Source: Acidobacteriota bacterium (GTDB lineage: Bacteria > Acidobacteriota > Blastocatellia > Chloracidobacteriales > JADJPF01). From it: DNA of 64,000 nt. The number at the start of each line of letters is the position of its first letter. The first letter of the stretch is position 1. Under the pieces are notes generated by a model, which was given only the letters and a program-made list of their open reading frames with translations, did not search any database and was not told the DNA's origin. The DNA is taken from contig JACQZQ010000020.1 of NCBI GenBank assembly GCA_016213785.1, positions 1 to 64,000 on the forward strand, written 5' to 3'. Made by a program: the position numbers and the translations under genes. Below, piece after piece: positions 16,934-27,000 of the stretch.

Positions 16934-17419
16934 ATACTCTCCTAAGAGAAAGTCTGTTAATCTTTAACGCTTCTTTAATACTTAATAGGTAAATTTTTTG
17001 GCTATATGTTTAATATTTAGTTAAATAAATTTATTTTTTGGGTTTTATTTTGCTTTCTATAATTTATAAAACTGTTAGCAACGCATAATAGTTTATATGA
17101 TACTTATTTTTCTAGTTTATTTAGTAAATAGGTTGATTAAGTTTTAAGGAAAAACCTATGGCCGCTACAGTATAATCTAGGTTAATAGACTTTTCAAATA
17201 ACAACTTAGATTTTGTAATGTTGTCTAAAAAAATCTAGGAAAAATATATAAATTAAATTTAACAGCACAGTATAAACATACTGTTATACTGTCAAGATTA
17301 AATAAGTCAGCCGCTAAGTAGTATTTAGTGAAAGTTATATAATTTTAAGAGAAAGAAGTTATTAGAAGGCTAGAGAGAAAGCAGCAAATAGTAAAGAAGA
17401 TAAAAGATATTAGATTATA
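16934..17419. other. long intergenic region with repeated ACAGTATAA motif
   Basis: AT-rich spacer upstream of the kinase operon. Its main structure is the palindrome at 17267-17292 plus a third half-site at 17167-17175. No gene was found. Confidence 0.4.
17167..17292. promoter_or_regulatory. possible operator: three ACAGTATAA half-sites
   Basis: ACAGTATAA occurs at 17167-17175 and again at 17267-17275, where it pairs with its exact reverse complement TTATACTGT at 17284-17292 (loop of eight bases). The direct copies are exactly 100 bp apart. This lies 230-360 bp upstream of the kinase start. Regulator binding is inference; a hairpin in RNA is the alternative. Confidence 0.4.
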
Positions 17420-17446
17420 AATTAGGGGGAGAAATTCCCCCTAATT
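17420..17446 (-). terminator. terminator of the patatin gene
   Basis: A ten-base-pair G/C-rich stem, AATTAGGGGG (17420-17429) with CCCCCTAATT (17437-17446), lies 18 bp past the stop of the leftward patatin gene. The T-run on the minus side is poor but the stem is strong. Confidence 0.6.
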
Positions 17447-17463
17447 ACAATTAGTACAAATAG

Positions 17464-20145
17464 TTATATACCAAAAACAAATTTTTCACGAGCTACAATA
17501 ACATCACGAAGTCTAAAGTTTAGATCGCCAAAAGTATTATCATCAGCAATCCAATCCGACATTCTGCTATTTCCTAGCGAGAGATTATAGGTTTTACCAT
17601 CATCTCTTCTAAATAAAACATTATCTGAGCTTTTTTCATGGGTTGCTGTCCAGTTGCGACCATTAGCAACAAAAGTTCTAGTAAAGGCATTACTAACAGG
17701 GGCATCTTTTAAGTTAGTTCCACTAGCCTTAGGATTTCTTAAATCATCTAAAAACTGACGGAAGAAACTATGGGTTACATCTGCGGTTTGACGATCTAGG
17801 TCTGGGTCAATATTTTGATCATATTCAAATCCAAAAACTGTATTTTGTTTTTCAAAATCTTTTAAGTTCCAAGTTGGGACAGCTAAAATAAAAGTTCCTG
17901 TTTTTGGTCGTATTGAGTCATGGTAGTCGCGTTGACCTGTAGCTGCTTTAGCTTGTAAATCTAAGCCAATCTTGGCATTACCAATAGGATTACCAGAGAT
18001 TAAATTTCCTGGTGGGAAAGGTTGAGGTTTACCAGGATCTTCAGGATTACGATCTCCTAAACCATTTGGGCTTTGCAGTGATACAGCAACTTGAGGAAGA
18101 TTATTCTTATGTGAATTTACTGGAAGGTTATCAACTACACCGCCATCACATAAACGCATGGTACGGCCTGTTGCAGGATCAACCATTTCAATTGGGTCAA
18201 ATGCCGCAGGAATAGCTGTGGAAGCTACTACAGCCATTGCTACAGGAGTATTAGGAGTATTTTCTTTACTAAAAATAAAAGTACGGTCTTCTAGTCGAGT
18301 CATATCATTTGTTGCTTGACTATCTGCAAGTTTAGTTGCTGTTAAATAAAGTGGCATTGGTAAATCTGCAAAAGTAACAGGTCTATCAGTAATACCAGTA
18401 ATTTCTCTTAATTTTTGATCCATATAACGATAAAGCTCACGACCTTCCATAAGTCCTGGGCCTAAAAGAGTAGCGTCAAAGAATTTCTTAATAGCAGGGT
18501 CTTTTGCTACATCGTCTACTTTACGGGGGTCAATACCTGCTGCTACAAGTGATGCTGCAATTGCTCCAGCACTTGTACCACTTACACTAGCTGGAACAAC
18601 TCCTATGTTATACATTTCTTCAAATACAGGAGCATAGCGTTTACCTTTTCCACCACCGCCTTCTAAAGAGAGTTGTACTGCAATGGGTTTACCATCTTGC
18701 ACGGGCATACCTAATTTAGCACGATTTTCTGCAACAGTTTTTTCATAATCAGCCATAGATGTTACTGTTTTAGTCTTTCCATCTTTATCAATTAAAGTCA
18801 TTGGCTTAGAGAGCGCTAAAGATGAAACATTTGCTTTATCACTAAAAAGTAATTTATTAAGATCAGCAGGTTTATTAGGATCTTCTACTGTTCTTGCAAC
18901 TGATGAAGCAAGTCCACTTGTTGTAGAAGTTGGAAAATGTTTAGCAGTAACTTTTCCGTTTTCAAGTTCACCACCAGCAAAATTAGCCGCTACCCACATT
19001 GTTCCAGGCTTAGGAAAAGTCTCTGTAGTATAACCATAAACGCTCTTTAATTTAGCTGCTGCAAATGCATCACCATTTTTTGCGGCGGCGGCTAAATCAC
19101 GCATTTCTTTGGTATTGCCTACTAATTTATCTAGGTCAATAGCTTTACCTACAGGGTTTTTATCTGATTTGAAAATGTTTTTGATGCCAATACCAATTGC
19201 TTTAAGAATTGGTGCAATATATTCAGTATTATAGTCACCAATTTTTTCTTTAGTGTTATAAACAAACTTAAAGGCTTTATCTGCTAGATCACTTAAACCA
19301 TCTTTAGCTTTATTAACAAGCCCGCCAATAGCACTTTTAGCTTTGTCAATTAACCCACCAAAGCTAAAAGAATCAATACCTTCAGCCATGTTTTTAGCTT
19401 TATTAGCTACCGGTTCAACAGCTTGTTGTACGGATTTAGCATAGCTGCTAGCTTGAGTAGAGATTTTTCTAGAGGCTACTGTCATATCTTCAGTTGCTTG
19501 GAGCGCTCTAGGTAGAGCCATTCCTTTGCCACTTGCTATAGCACTAGTAGCTTGTTCTAATCGGCTCATTCCTTTGTTAACATCTTTTAAGTTTTGGTTA
19601 ATATCAAAGCCAAAATCATTTGCTGTATTTCTAAGTAAACTAGTTAGATCTTCTAACTGATTAAGTAATTGTTCTAGATTATTAGCTAAATCTGGTGAAT
19701 GTGGAGCTAAATCTGTACGGCTTTGAGAAAGGCTTTTTTGAGCATTTTGAGCATGGTGGAGAAAATTACTTGCATCTGTTCTAGTTGCATTTAATGCTTT
19801 GTTAATTTGTGTTTGGAACTTATTGTTAGCAATTGAAAGTTTATTTACACCGCTTAATAAATTGTTAATTGCAGGTTGGAATTCTCTTCCAATACTACGA
19901 GTAATTACTTCACTGCTACCTAACTTAGCCTCTAGTTGAGATCTTATAGATTTACTACTTAATGTAGTGCGAGCACGAAGAGATTTTTCTTGTTGATTAC
20001 TAATTGAAGGCGGTGCTGAGGATTGAATATTTTGTTGCTCTTTTTGTTGCTCTTCTACCGCAGGCTGTTTTGCCCCTTTAATATCTTGTTGAAAATCGCA
20101 TAGGATTTGTTGGTCTTGATTATTATTTCCTACTTTCATTGCCAT
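17464..20145 (-). CDS. patatin-like phospholipase with long helical N-terminal region
   Basis: The 893-residue product has a C-terminal patatin domain from about residue 485. The oxyanion loop is SLEGGGGKGKRY near 495, the nucleophile elbow SGTSAGAI is near 524, and the catalytic Asp motif LCDGGVVDN is near 667. Residues 1-330 are Ala/Asn/Gln/Ser/Lys-rich and predicted coiled-coil, with repeated KAKS and DKA segments. There is no signal peptide. The start is set at an ATG preceded by AAGGAG with seven-base spacing; an ATG 129 bases upstream lacks this. The size and helical arm are unusual for housekeeping patatins and would suit an effector or membrane-targeted lipase. No immunity-like gene sits directly beside it. 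Confidence 0.88.
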   Translation of the reverse strand: MAMKVGNNNQDQQILCDFQQDIKGAKQPAVEEQQKEQQNIQSSAPPSISNQQEKSLRARTTLSSKSIRSQLEAKLGSSEVITRSIGREFQPAINNLLSGVNKLSIANNKFQTQINKALNATRTDASNFLHHAQNAQKSLSQSRTDLAPHSPDLANNLEQLLNQLEDLTSLLRNTANDFGFDINQNLKDVNKGMSRLEQATSAIASGKGMALPRALQATEDMTVASRKISTQASSYAKSVQQAVEPVANKAKNMAEGIDSFSFGGLIDKAKSAIGGLVNKAKDGLSDLADKAFKFVYNTKEKIGDYNTEYIAPILKAIGIGIKNIFKSDKNPVGKAIDLDKLVGNTKEMRDLAAAAKNGDAFAAAKLKSVYGYTTETFPKPGTMWVAANFAGGELENGKVTAKHFPTSTTSGLASSVARTVEDPNKPADLNKLLFSDKANVSSLALSKPMTLIDKDGKTKTVTSMADYEKTVAENRAKLGMPVQDGKPIAVQLSLEGGGGKGKRYAPVFEEMYNIGVVPASVSGTSAGAIAASLVAAGIDPRKVDDVAKDPAIKKFFDATLLGPGLMEGRELYRYMDQKLREITGITDRPVTFADLPMPLYLTATKLADSQATNDMTRLEDRTFIFSKENTPNTPVAMAVVASTAIPAAFDPIEMVDPATGRTMRLCDGGVVDNLPVNSHKNNLPQVAVSLQSPNGLGDRNPEDPGKPQPFPPGNLISGNPIGNAKIGLDLQAKAATGQRDYHDSIRPKTGTFILAVPTWNLKDFEKQNTVFGFEYDQNIDPDLDRQTADVTHSFFRQFLDDLRNPKASGTNLKDAPVSNAFTRTFVANGRNWTATHEKSSDNVLFRRDDGKTYNLSLGNSRMSDWIADDNTFGDLNFRLRDVIVAREKFVFGI

Positions 20146-20381
20146 TGATGCTCTCCTTAAAGTTACAGATAATAGTAAATTGTATTTGGTATTAATTAAA
20201 TAAAGAATGAGTGAATAGCCATTCAGCCGCTCTAATATAGTATCGGGAAAGGAGTGAAAAAGTTGCCAAAACATTTATTTTTTCTTTAGCAAATATCCTA
20301 AATTTTATCTTAAAATTTATATATTTTTTAATAAATGCTTCTTAAGTAAATATTTAATAGGTATCTAGAAACTAATACTAA

Positions 20382-20409
20382 TTGACTCTATGTTTTATTA
20401 GATTATAGT
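20382..20409 (+). promoter_or_regulatory. candidate promoter of the sigma-factor gene
   Basis: TTGACT (20382-20387), a 16-base spacer and TATAGT (20404-20409) resemble a housekeeping promoter, 70 bp upstream of the chosen start. The rest of 20146-20479 is AT-rich with repeated AATTTATT units and contains nothing else recognised. Confidence 0.4.
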
Positions 20410-20479
20410 AACCCAGATTGGTAAAATTAATTTGTTAATTTACCAATTTATTAATTTATTAAGTTACTATAATTTACAA

Positions 20480-21178
20480 ATGACATCTGATAACTCATTT
20501 ATTCAAATTTCAGTTGTTGAACTTATTGCATTATGTATTGATAACAATACGATTGCTTGGGAAAAGTTTGTCAAGCATTTTGGTAAACATGTAGAATTTT
20601 GTGCTTTTCGCGAAAAATATAGAGCAGGGGTAAGTAGTTATGAAGTAAAAGAAATAGTTCAAGAAACTTTCTTAAGTTTATTATCAAATGATTATAGAAC
20701 GTTAAGAGATTTTCGTGGTAGTACAGAGGTAGAATTAAATGCTTACTTGGCAAAAGTTGTACATAACATTTCAGTTAATTTATCGAGAAAAGAAGATAGA
20801 CAAAATTTCTCTGGCAAGCTAGTTTCTTTAGATAATATACCTAACTCAGGTAATATAAATGATTATTTTGATGAGGAAAATGCTATTTCTTTTGAAGAAT
20901 TAATGGCAGCAGAGGATAAATTTAGCCCTGATTACATACTTAAAGACAAATTTTCCCCTCAAGAAGTTCAGGATTTATTAAGATCTGTTCTTGAAGGGTC
21001 AAATGCTGCTAGAGATGCACTAATTTTTTATTTACATGTAATTGTTGGACTTAGTGCCCGCGAAATAGCAACAATGCCCGCCATTTCTCTTACTATTACT
21101 AATATACAAACCATAGTATCTCGCACTAGAGAGCGGCTTCGCGAAGTCTTAAATAAAGAAGCTTTCCGAAATTTGTAA
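20480..21178 (+). CDS. ECF-type RNA polymerase sigma factor
   Basis: This sigma-70-like factor has 232 residues. Region 2 spans about 20-105 (VKEIVQETFLSLL, then LRDFRGSTEVELNAYLAKVVHN). An acidic linker follows, then region 4 with a helix-turn-helix near 190-225 (LSAREIATM and VSRTRERLREVL). The start is set at ATG 20480; the longer reading begins at a TTG in AT-rich repeats and adds 16 unlikely residues. No strong Shine-Dalgarno is present. No anti-sigma gene is adjacent; it is divergent from the patatin gene. The unusually long linker resembles stand-alone ECF factors of Acidobacteriota and Planctomycetes. Confidence 0.8.
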   Translation: MTSDNSFIQISVVELIALCIDNNTIAWEKFVKHFGKHVEFCAFREKYRAGVSSYEVKEIVQETFLSLLSNDYRTLRDFRGSTEVELNAYLAKVVHNISVNLSRKEDRQNFSGKLVSLDNIPNSGNINDYFDEENAISFEELMAAEDKFSPDYILKDKFSPQEVQDLLRSVLEGSNAARDALIFYLHVIVGLSAREIATMPAISLTITNIQTIVSRTRERLREVLNKEAFRNL

Positions 21179-21198
21179 GTGTAAATTTAAGCTATAAA

Positions 21199-21663
21199 TT
21201 ATTTAGCAATAGCTTTTAGAGCATCAAATAGCTCTTCTTTAGTTCGTCTAGTAATTGGAACTAATTCAACATGCTTATAACGAATAAGTCCTTGTTTATC
21301 AATAATAAAAACTGCTCTATTAGTGATTTTAAGTAAGCCGCCTAACATCATTACTCCATAGGATTTACACATAGATAGACCTTGGTCTTCTAGTAAGGGA
21401 AAAGGAAAATTATATTTAGTGGCAAATTTTTTATGTGCTTGCATATCATTAGTACTTACGCCAAGTACAATAGAATCAAATTGTTGAAAGCGTTCCCATC
21501 CATCGCGATAATCACAAAGCTGCTTTGTGCAAGTAGGTGTATCATCGCCAGGGTAAAAAACAAGCACAACATTATTTTTATTTTTATACTGGCTTAATGA
21601 ATAAGTATTTCCATCATTAGCTGGTAGGGAAAAGTCAGGAGCTTTATCACCAACATTTGGCAT
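21199..21663 (-). CDS. bcp: peroxiredoxin, BCP/AhpC-TSA family
   Basis: The 154-residue thioredoxin-fold peroxidase reduces hydroperoxides in the cytoplasm using thiol donors. It begins [16 protein letters not shown] and has the peroxidatic cysteine in [15 protein letters not shown] (near 49), with a second cysteine five residues later, as in atypical two-Cys BCP enzymes. Length is normal for the family. It is convergent with the sigma gene (20 bp gap) and lies downstream of the small 134-residue gene on the same strand, possibly in one transcript. Confidence 0.92.
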   Translation of the reverse strand: MPNVGDKAPDFSLPANDGNTYSLSQYKNKNNVVLVFYPGDDTPTCTKQLCDYRDGWERFQQFDSIVLGVSTNDMQAHKKFATKYNFPFPLLEDQGLSMCKSYGVMMLGGLLKITNRAVFIIDKQGLIRYKHVELVPITRRTKEELFDALKAIAK

Positions 21664-21697
21664 AAAAATTTTCCTCTCAAAATCTTTATTTTATAGT

Positions 21698-22102
21698 TTA
21701 CAGAATATTTTCTTCTTTAACTTTATCTATTGAAAGCAAAGAACTTAAACTCTCTAAAGGTAAATGCCAATTAGGCCCTTCCTTAAAAGACATCTGACCA
21801 TCTTGGATTTTTATATTTGGATTTAATATAAAAAGTGCCTTACGCTCTTTTACTAGGCTAGATAGTCTTGTTAAAGGAATTATTACTGATTGATAAGATT
21901 TGTCTTGTAAGTTTTTTAGTAAATTTAATACAGATTCTTCTGTATCAAATATAGGAATTAACTCTACTAGTTCTTTTTTAGACATAGTTGACATAGCCCA
22001 AATATTTTTTGCTGGGCCAGTAGTAATTAAATACAATGGTATTTCTGGGGATGACTCAATATTATTGTATTTTTTTTTAGGTTCTCTACGTACAAGTGCC
22101 AT
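21698..22102 (-). CDS. hypothetical protein, 134 aa
   Basis: This product is not recognised. It is soluble, with a basic N-terminus (RREPKKKY) and an alpha/beta middle part (PLYLITTGPAKNIWAMSTMSKKELVELI). It has no signal peptide. It ends 35 bp before the peroxiredoxin start on the same strand, so both may be one operon. The start has no strong Shine-Dalgarno. Function is unknown. Confidence 0.55.
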   Translation of the reverse strand: MALVRREPKKKYNNIESSPEIPLYLITTGPAKNIWAMSTMSKKELVELIPIFDTEESVLNLLKNLQDKSYQSVIIPLTRLSSLVKERKALFILNPNIKIQDGQMSFKEGPNWHLPLESLSSLLSIDKVKEENIL

Positions 22103-22626
22103 AAATATTAACTATAAGTAATTAAAAACTTTCTAAATTTTTCTTAAGGTTTAGCTTGATTATGCTTAAAAGTTGATCATTATAACAAAGGCGATCTTAA
22201 AGCACTAGAGCATTAAGCAACCTATTTCTGATATTTAGCATTAAGTTTATCTCTATTAAGCTACTTGAGTTTATCTCTATTAAGCCACTAAAGCTGCTAA
22301 AGCAACTATACTTATTAAAATTTTGCCAAAACCTTAAAATCTCTTTTTATAAATTGTCAAGGCTCTAAATGATAGTTTAAGAATTAAGCAAGAAAATTCT
22401 AAAAAACTTATAAGCTTAAGTAATAGACCTTGGTTTATTAATACTTATTAGTTTATAGTAATACTTAAATTAGGACTCTATTGCGGCTAAATGCCTAGCC
22501 TTTAGCTTTAATCAGAGTTATCTTTATCGGCGCTAAAAATTTTTTATAAACCATAAAATATAAAAAGGAGATGGTGCTTTTTTTGCAGAACTCTAAAACT
22601 GCGATTTCCGCGCCTCTAAAGTAAAA
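22103..22626. other. intergenic region with short direct repeat
   Basis: No gene was found. AGTTTATCTCTATTAAGC occurs twice, exactly, at 22244-22261 and 22268-22285, and is followed by further ATTAAGC/CTAAAGC variants. The region separates two divergent unknown genes, so it may contain promoters for both. Confidence 0.4.
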
Positions 22627-22980
22627 ATGAATCAACAAGATGTTCAGCTTATAATTAAATTTGCAAAAAAAATAGTCTCTTATGCCCAACTACAAGGAAA
22701 TAAAGAGCAACATCCTCTAGAAGATGAATATTCTGACCCTCGTCTTGGAGTAATTCATACTAAGGAAAAAATAGAGATATGGGTAAAAAGAACTCCTGAA
22801 GATAGACCAACTCCAGAGAATCGTGTCTTTTTTGCTACTAATATTGATGAAGTAAATTACTTATTATTAGTTTTTCGCTCTGGTCGTTGGCCTAAGTATT
22901 TACATCAGTTAATAGGAAAAGCAGAAAAACCTAGTTTTTCTGCTATAGAAGATCAAGATATTTTTCCTGATATTCAGTAA
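22627..22980 (+). CDS. hypothetical protein, 117 aa
   Basis: This product is not recognised. The 117 residues are polar and soluble, with an amphipathic N-terminal helix (QLIIKFAKKIVSYAQL) and a strand pair (EKIEIWVKRTPEDRPTPENRV). A strong terminator follows 50 bp later, which supports it as a genuine single-gene transcript. The start region lacks a clear Shine-Dalgarno (a run CCTCTAAAGTAAAA precedes the ATG). Function is unknown. Confidence 0.6.
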   Translation: MNQQDVQLIIKFAKKIVSYAQLQGNKEQHPLEDEYSDPRLGVIHTKEKIEIWVKRTPEDRPTPENRVFFATNIDEVNYLLLVFRSGRWPKYLHQLIGKAEKPSFSAIEDQDIFPDIQ

Positions 22981-23032
22981 TACTACTATTAGTTAATAAC
23001 TAGCTAATAAACTATTTAGCTATAAAAATAGG

Positions 23033-23070
23033 AAAGGAATTACTAGTAAAGATAATTCCTTTTTTATTTT
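23033..23070 (+). terminator. Rho-independent terminator
   Basis: A ten-base-pair stem, AAAGGAATTA (23033-23042) with TAATTCCTTT (23053-23062), is followed by TTTTATTTT. It terminates the 117-residue gene. Confidence 0.8.
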
Positions 23071-23264
23071 AAAGGTTAAAATAATTTTAGCACCTTAAAA
23101 CTTTTCCATGATTAAGGATAGCGGGTTTGAAAAACTAAGACCCAAGTGCTACACTTTTCAAATATTACCAATTAATGATGTTAGCCTAATTAAGAAGAAA
23201 ATTTGCTAACTTAGAAACTTCTTAATCAATAAATATTAAAGATTTTACGCTAAGCTAGGTTTTT

Positions 23265-23906
23265 ATGGACACCCACTTAACAGATAAGACTCGTGAGAAA
23301 ATTTTACAGCTACTTAAAATTAATGGAGAAATGCCAGTATCTACTTTAAGTGAAGAGCTAAATGTATCAGGAGTTAACATTCGTGGACATTTAAGCCGTA
23401 TGGAACGTGATGGACTTATATCTATGCGTTGTGAAAAATCTCAAGAGCGGGGCCGTCCATCCTACTTATATAAACTTACAGAGAGAGGCCAAGCACATTT
23501 TCCTTCAGCATATAACCAATTAGCAAGCGATGTACTTAAACAAGTAAAACAAATCTTTGGGATGCAAGCAATTAATTCTATTTTTGCTGGCCGTGCACAA
23601 GAATTTCTTGAACAATTACAAGAAAAATTTAAAAGCTCACCTTTAGAAATTACTAAAATTAGTGAACTAGCTGAATTATTACGTAAAATGGGCTACTTAG
23701 TAGACGTTAATGCTATTGGTAATAACGAATATATGCTTACTATAAAACATTGTCCTATATCCCAAATAGCTGCTGATTTTCCTGAAGTTTGCACAGCAGA
23801 ACTTAATATGCAGCGTCAAGCACTTAATGCACAAGTCTCTCTTAGGAGAACTATTCCTCAAGGCAGTAGTAGCTGTCATTATCACATCATTTTTCATAAT
23901 AAATAA
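23265..23906 (+). CDS. SufR-like winged-helix transcriptional regulator
   Basis: The 213-residue regulator has an N-terminal winged helix (about 8-75; VSTLSEELNVSGVNIRGHLSRMERDGLI, then RGRPSYLYKLTERG). Its C-terminal domain has three spaced cysteines: HCPI near 165, EVC 13 residues later, and SSSCHYH 28 residues after that. This architecture matches SufR-type Fe-S sensing repressors, where such cysteines hold a cluster. No suf operon is in the window, so the target genes may lie elsewhere. The giant kinase gene starts 170 bp downstream. No strong Shine-Dalgarno precedes the ATG. Confidence 0.8.
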   Translation: MDTHLTDKTREKILQLLKINGEMPVSTLSEELNVSGVNIRGHLSRMERDGLISMRCEKSQERGRPSYLYKLTERGQAHFPSAYNQLASDVLKQVKQIFGMQAINSIFAGRAQEFLEQLQEKFKSSPLEITKISELAELLRKMGYLVDVNAIGNNEYMLTIKHCPISQIAADFPEVCTAELNMQRQALNAQVSLRRTIPQGSSSCHYHIIFHNK

Positions 23907-24077
23907 TTAATCGTTCTATACTTAAATTTCATAGATAGGAATTTTAAAAATACAGGCTTTTTTCTTTGTTTGCCTAGATTGAATAAGAACTATCAATATG
24001 TTAATTTGCTTTTATTTACAAAGATTGCAACTGGTTATAATAGGTCAATAATTTAACTTAAAACATCATTATAGAAA

Positions 24078-27000
24078 ATGAGTAATGCAAAAACTAAAGA
24101 CTTAGTAGGTCAAGTCATTGATAATAAATATGAATTAATCTCTCAGCTTGGCATAGGCGGTATGGCAGTTGTCTATAATGCTCGTCGCTTACGTATTAAT
24201 GATGAAGTTGCAGTTAAAATTCTTCATCCAGAAATAACTCTTGATTCTGTAAGTCAAATGCGTTTTGAACGTGAAGCACAAGCAGCAGCACGAATTAAAC
24301 ACCCTAATATAGTCACTATTCATGACTTTGGTACTACTACAGATGGACTTACCTATTTAGTAATGGAATTATTACAAGGGCCTACTCTAGGGGAAGAACT
24401 AAGTGATTATAATGGTTTAACTATAGAGAGAACTTTAAGTATTTTATTACCTGTTTGCCAAGCAATAGGAGTTGCACACCAAGAAGGTATTATTCATCGT
24501 GACTTGAAACCTTCAAATATTTTACTTCATAAACTTAAAGATGGTACAGAACTAGTTAAAGTTGTTGATTTTGGTATTGTTAAAGTTCGTAGCGGGGAAG
24601 CTTTAACCCAAGTTAACAATATCTTAGGTACTCCTCATTATATGTCGCCCGAACAGTGTTATAGCCGAGAACTAGATGCTAGGTCAGATATTTATTCGCT
24701 AGCCATAATAGGTTATGAAATGCTAGTAGGACGGCTCCCCTTTAATGAACCATCTATTGTTGAAATACTTCAAGCCCAGGTAGAAAAAGCTCCTCCGCCT
24801 CTTCGTCAATATCGCCCAGATATTCCTACTGGTCTAGAGGCAGCTATTTTGCGAGCATTAAGTAAAAAAGCTGAAGACCGACCATCAAGCGCCCAAGAAT
24901 TTGCTCAAGAATTATTCTCTGGTGCAGGGTTTAACCCTCAATCAACCCTACCTGGTTCAGGTGGACATATAAGGGCTATTAAAGCAAGTGAAATTTCTTC
25001 TACTCTTATCCCTAAAAGTAACGCTTCTAGTGGGTCAAATAACCCTATAAAAGAGACTATTAACCGTCGATTAGTGAAGTTAAGTCCAGATTTTGATAGC
25101 TTTGTAGGTAGAAAACGGGAATTAGAAAGATTAGTAGCCGAATATCAATCATTAACTACTAATAAAGCACGCCCTGTAATTGTGCTTGGTGAAAAAGGTT
25201 TTGGTATCTCTCGCTTAGGTGAAAAATTTTATAGATGGTTAAAAAGTAATAATGTAGCGGTTTTATTAACTAAATTTTATGAACCTGCTAGCCGTGCTCA
25301 ATTGCCCTTTCAGCCCTGGCTAGATTTACTAAGAAGATCTCTTGGTATTCGCAGACAGGATTTAGCCCAAGAGTCAGATTTAATTAATATTACACTTGAA
25401 CGCACTGGAATTAAACTCCCTAAATGTTTATTTGAAAGCCGTAGTTTAGACGAAGCAGAAAAATGGTCTATCTTTGAAGCTATTGAGTCAATTATCATTC
25501 ATACAGCAAATGATCAGCGTGGGATATTAATTTTTGATAATTTAGAATATGCAAATGTTAATTTAGAACTTCTTTCTTATTTAATCCGCAATTTACATAC
25601 TAGAACCTTATTTGTATTTTTAGGCAATACTGAAAAAGTAACTCAAAAAGGCCATCCTTGCCAGGAATGGTTAGCCTCGCTTTCTCGCTCTGGAGGCTAT
25701 GAAACCATTAAATTACAGCCTCTTACTCAAGCAGAGCTTCGTACAATGCTTGATGGAATTTTTGGGAAATTAGATATAGCAGAACGTGATATTGAAAAAA
25801 TCTGGCAAGTTTCTTTAGGAAACCCATATTATGTAGTAGAAATTATCCGGTATTTAATTAATGAAGGTAAAATAACATTAGAAAGCAATTGGGCATGTGA
25901 AAATATTGATGAATTTATCCTTCCAGAAAGTCTTCAGCAACTTGCTGAAATAAAATTATCTAAAGTTGATGAACCTATAATAGAGTTACTTAGGCAAGCA
26001 AGTGTAATTGGAAATGAATTTTCCTTTGATATTTTAGAAAAAGTTACAGGTCTTAATGAAGATGAGCTTGCCAATATTTTAGAAAAGGCTGTAAAAGCTA
26101 GGTTATTACAAGAAAGCGTTAACCGAGAAGAAATTTATAATTTTTCTGACCCTGCCATTCATTTTGTACTCTATGACGCTATCCCTAGACGGCGAAAGCG
26201 TAAACTCCACTTACAAGTTGCTCAAGCAATTGAGACAATTGTAGGAAATAGTCAACAAAAATTACTTCGCTATAGTGCTGCACTACTGCATCATTTTTAT
26301 GAAGCAGGGGAAACAGCAAAAACTTTCTACTATGGTCGTGCTGCTTCTGAAGCCGCTTTTTCACGTTTAGATATTGCTGAGGCAGAAAAATATTATTTAT
26401 GGGCCTTAAATGCAGCTAAAGAAATGCAAGAAGAAGGAAACACTCCTAATACTACTGAGCAGGCACAACTATATTTAGGGTCTGCAAGAATTGCACTACA
26501 TTTAGGACATATAGAAAAGGCTCAAGAAAATTTAACTTTTGCACAAGATATTGCTGAAGCAGAAAAAAATCTAGCCGTTATTAGCCGAACACAACTTATA
26601 AAAAGCCAAATAGAATATTCCTGTAGTAATTTTGAACTAGCCTTAAAAGCAGTTGAAGCAGGTTTAAGCGCAGCACAATCTATTAAAGATCCTAAAACTG
26701 AAAGTAGATTACTTCTAATCCTATCTCAAGTTTCTACTGCATTAGGACAAACCGAGAAAACTCTTAAATCCTTAGAAAACAATTTAGCACTTTCACGTCA
26801 AAATAAAGACCCTTTTACAGAAAATCAAATATTATCTCTTTTAGGGAGTACTTTTAGCCAAATAGGTAACTTTAAGCAAGGACTCTCTCTTATAGAAGAA
26901 GGATTAAAAATAGCCCGAAATAATAAAGACCGTCTTGGAGAATTAAAAGCTTTACGTCGTTTAGGAAATCTCTATAAACAGACTAAGCAACTAGAACTCG

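Noticed and set aside
20145-20274. Longer N-terminus for the patatin protein
   Set aside because: The added 43 residues come from AT-rich DNA without a ribosome site; the internal ATG has AAGGAG at good spacing.
22244-22285. Possible CRISPR-like direct repeats
   Set aside because: Only two copies, 24-base period and no spacer-like unique sequence of regular length or cas genes.
22495-22689. Minus-strand frame across the start of the 117-residue gene
   Set aside because: Low-complexity Phe/Tyr/Lys translation overlapping a better-supported gene.
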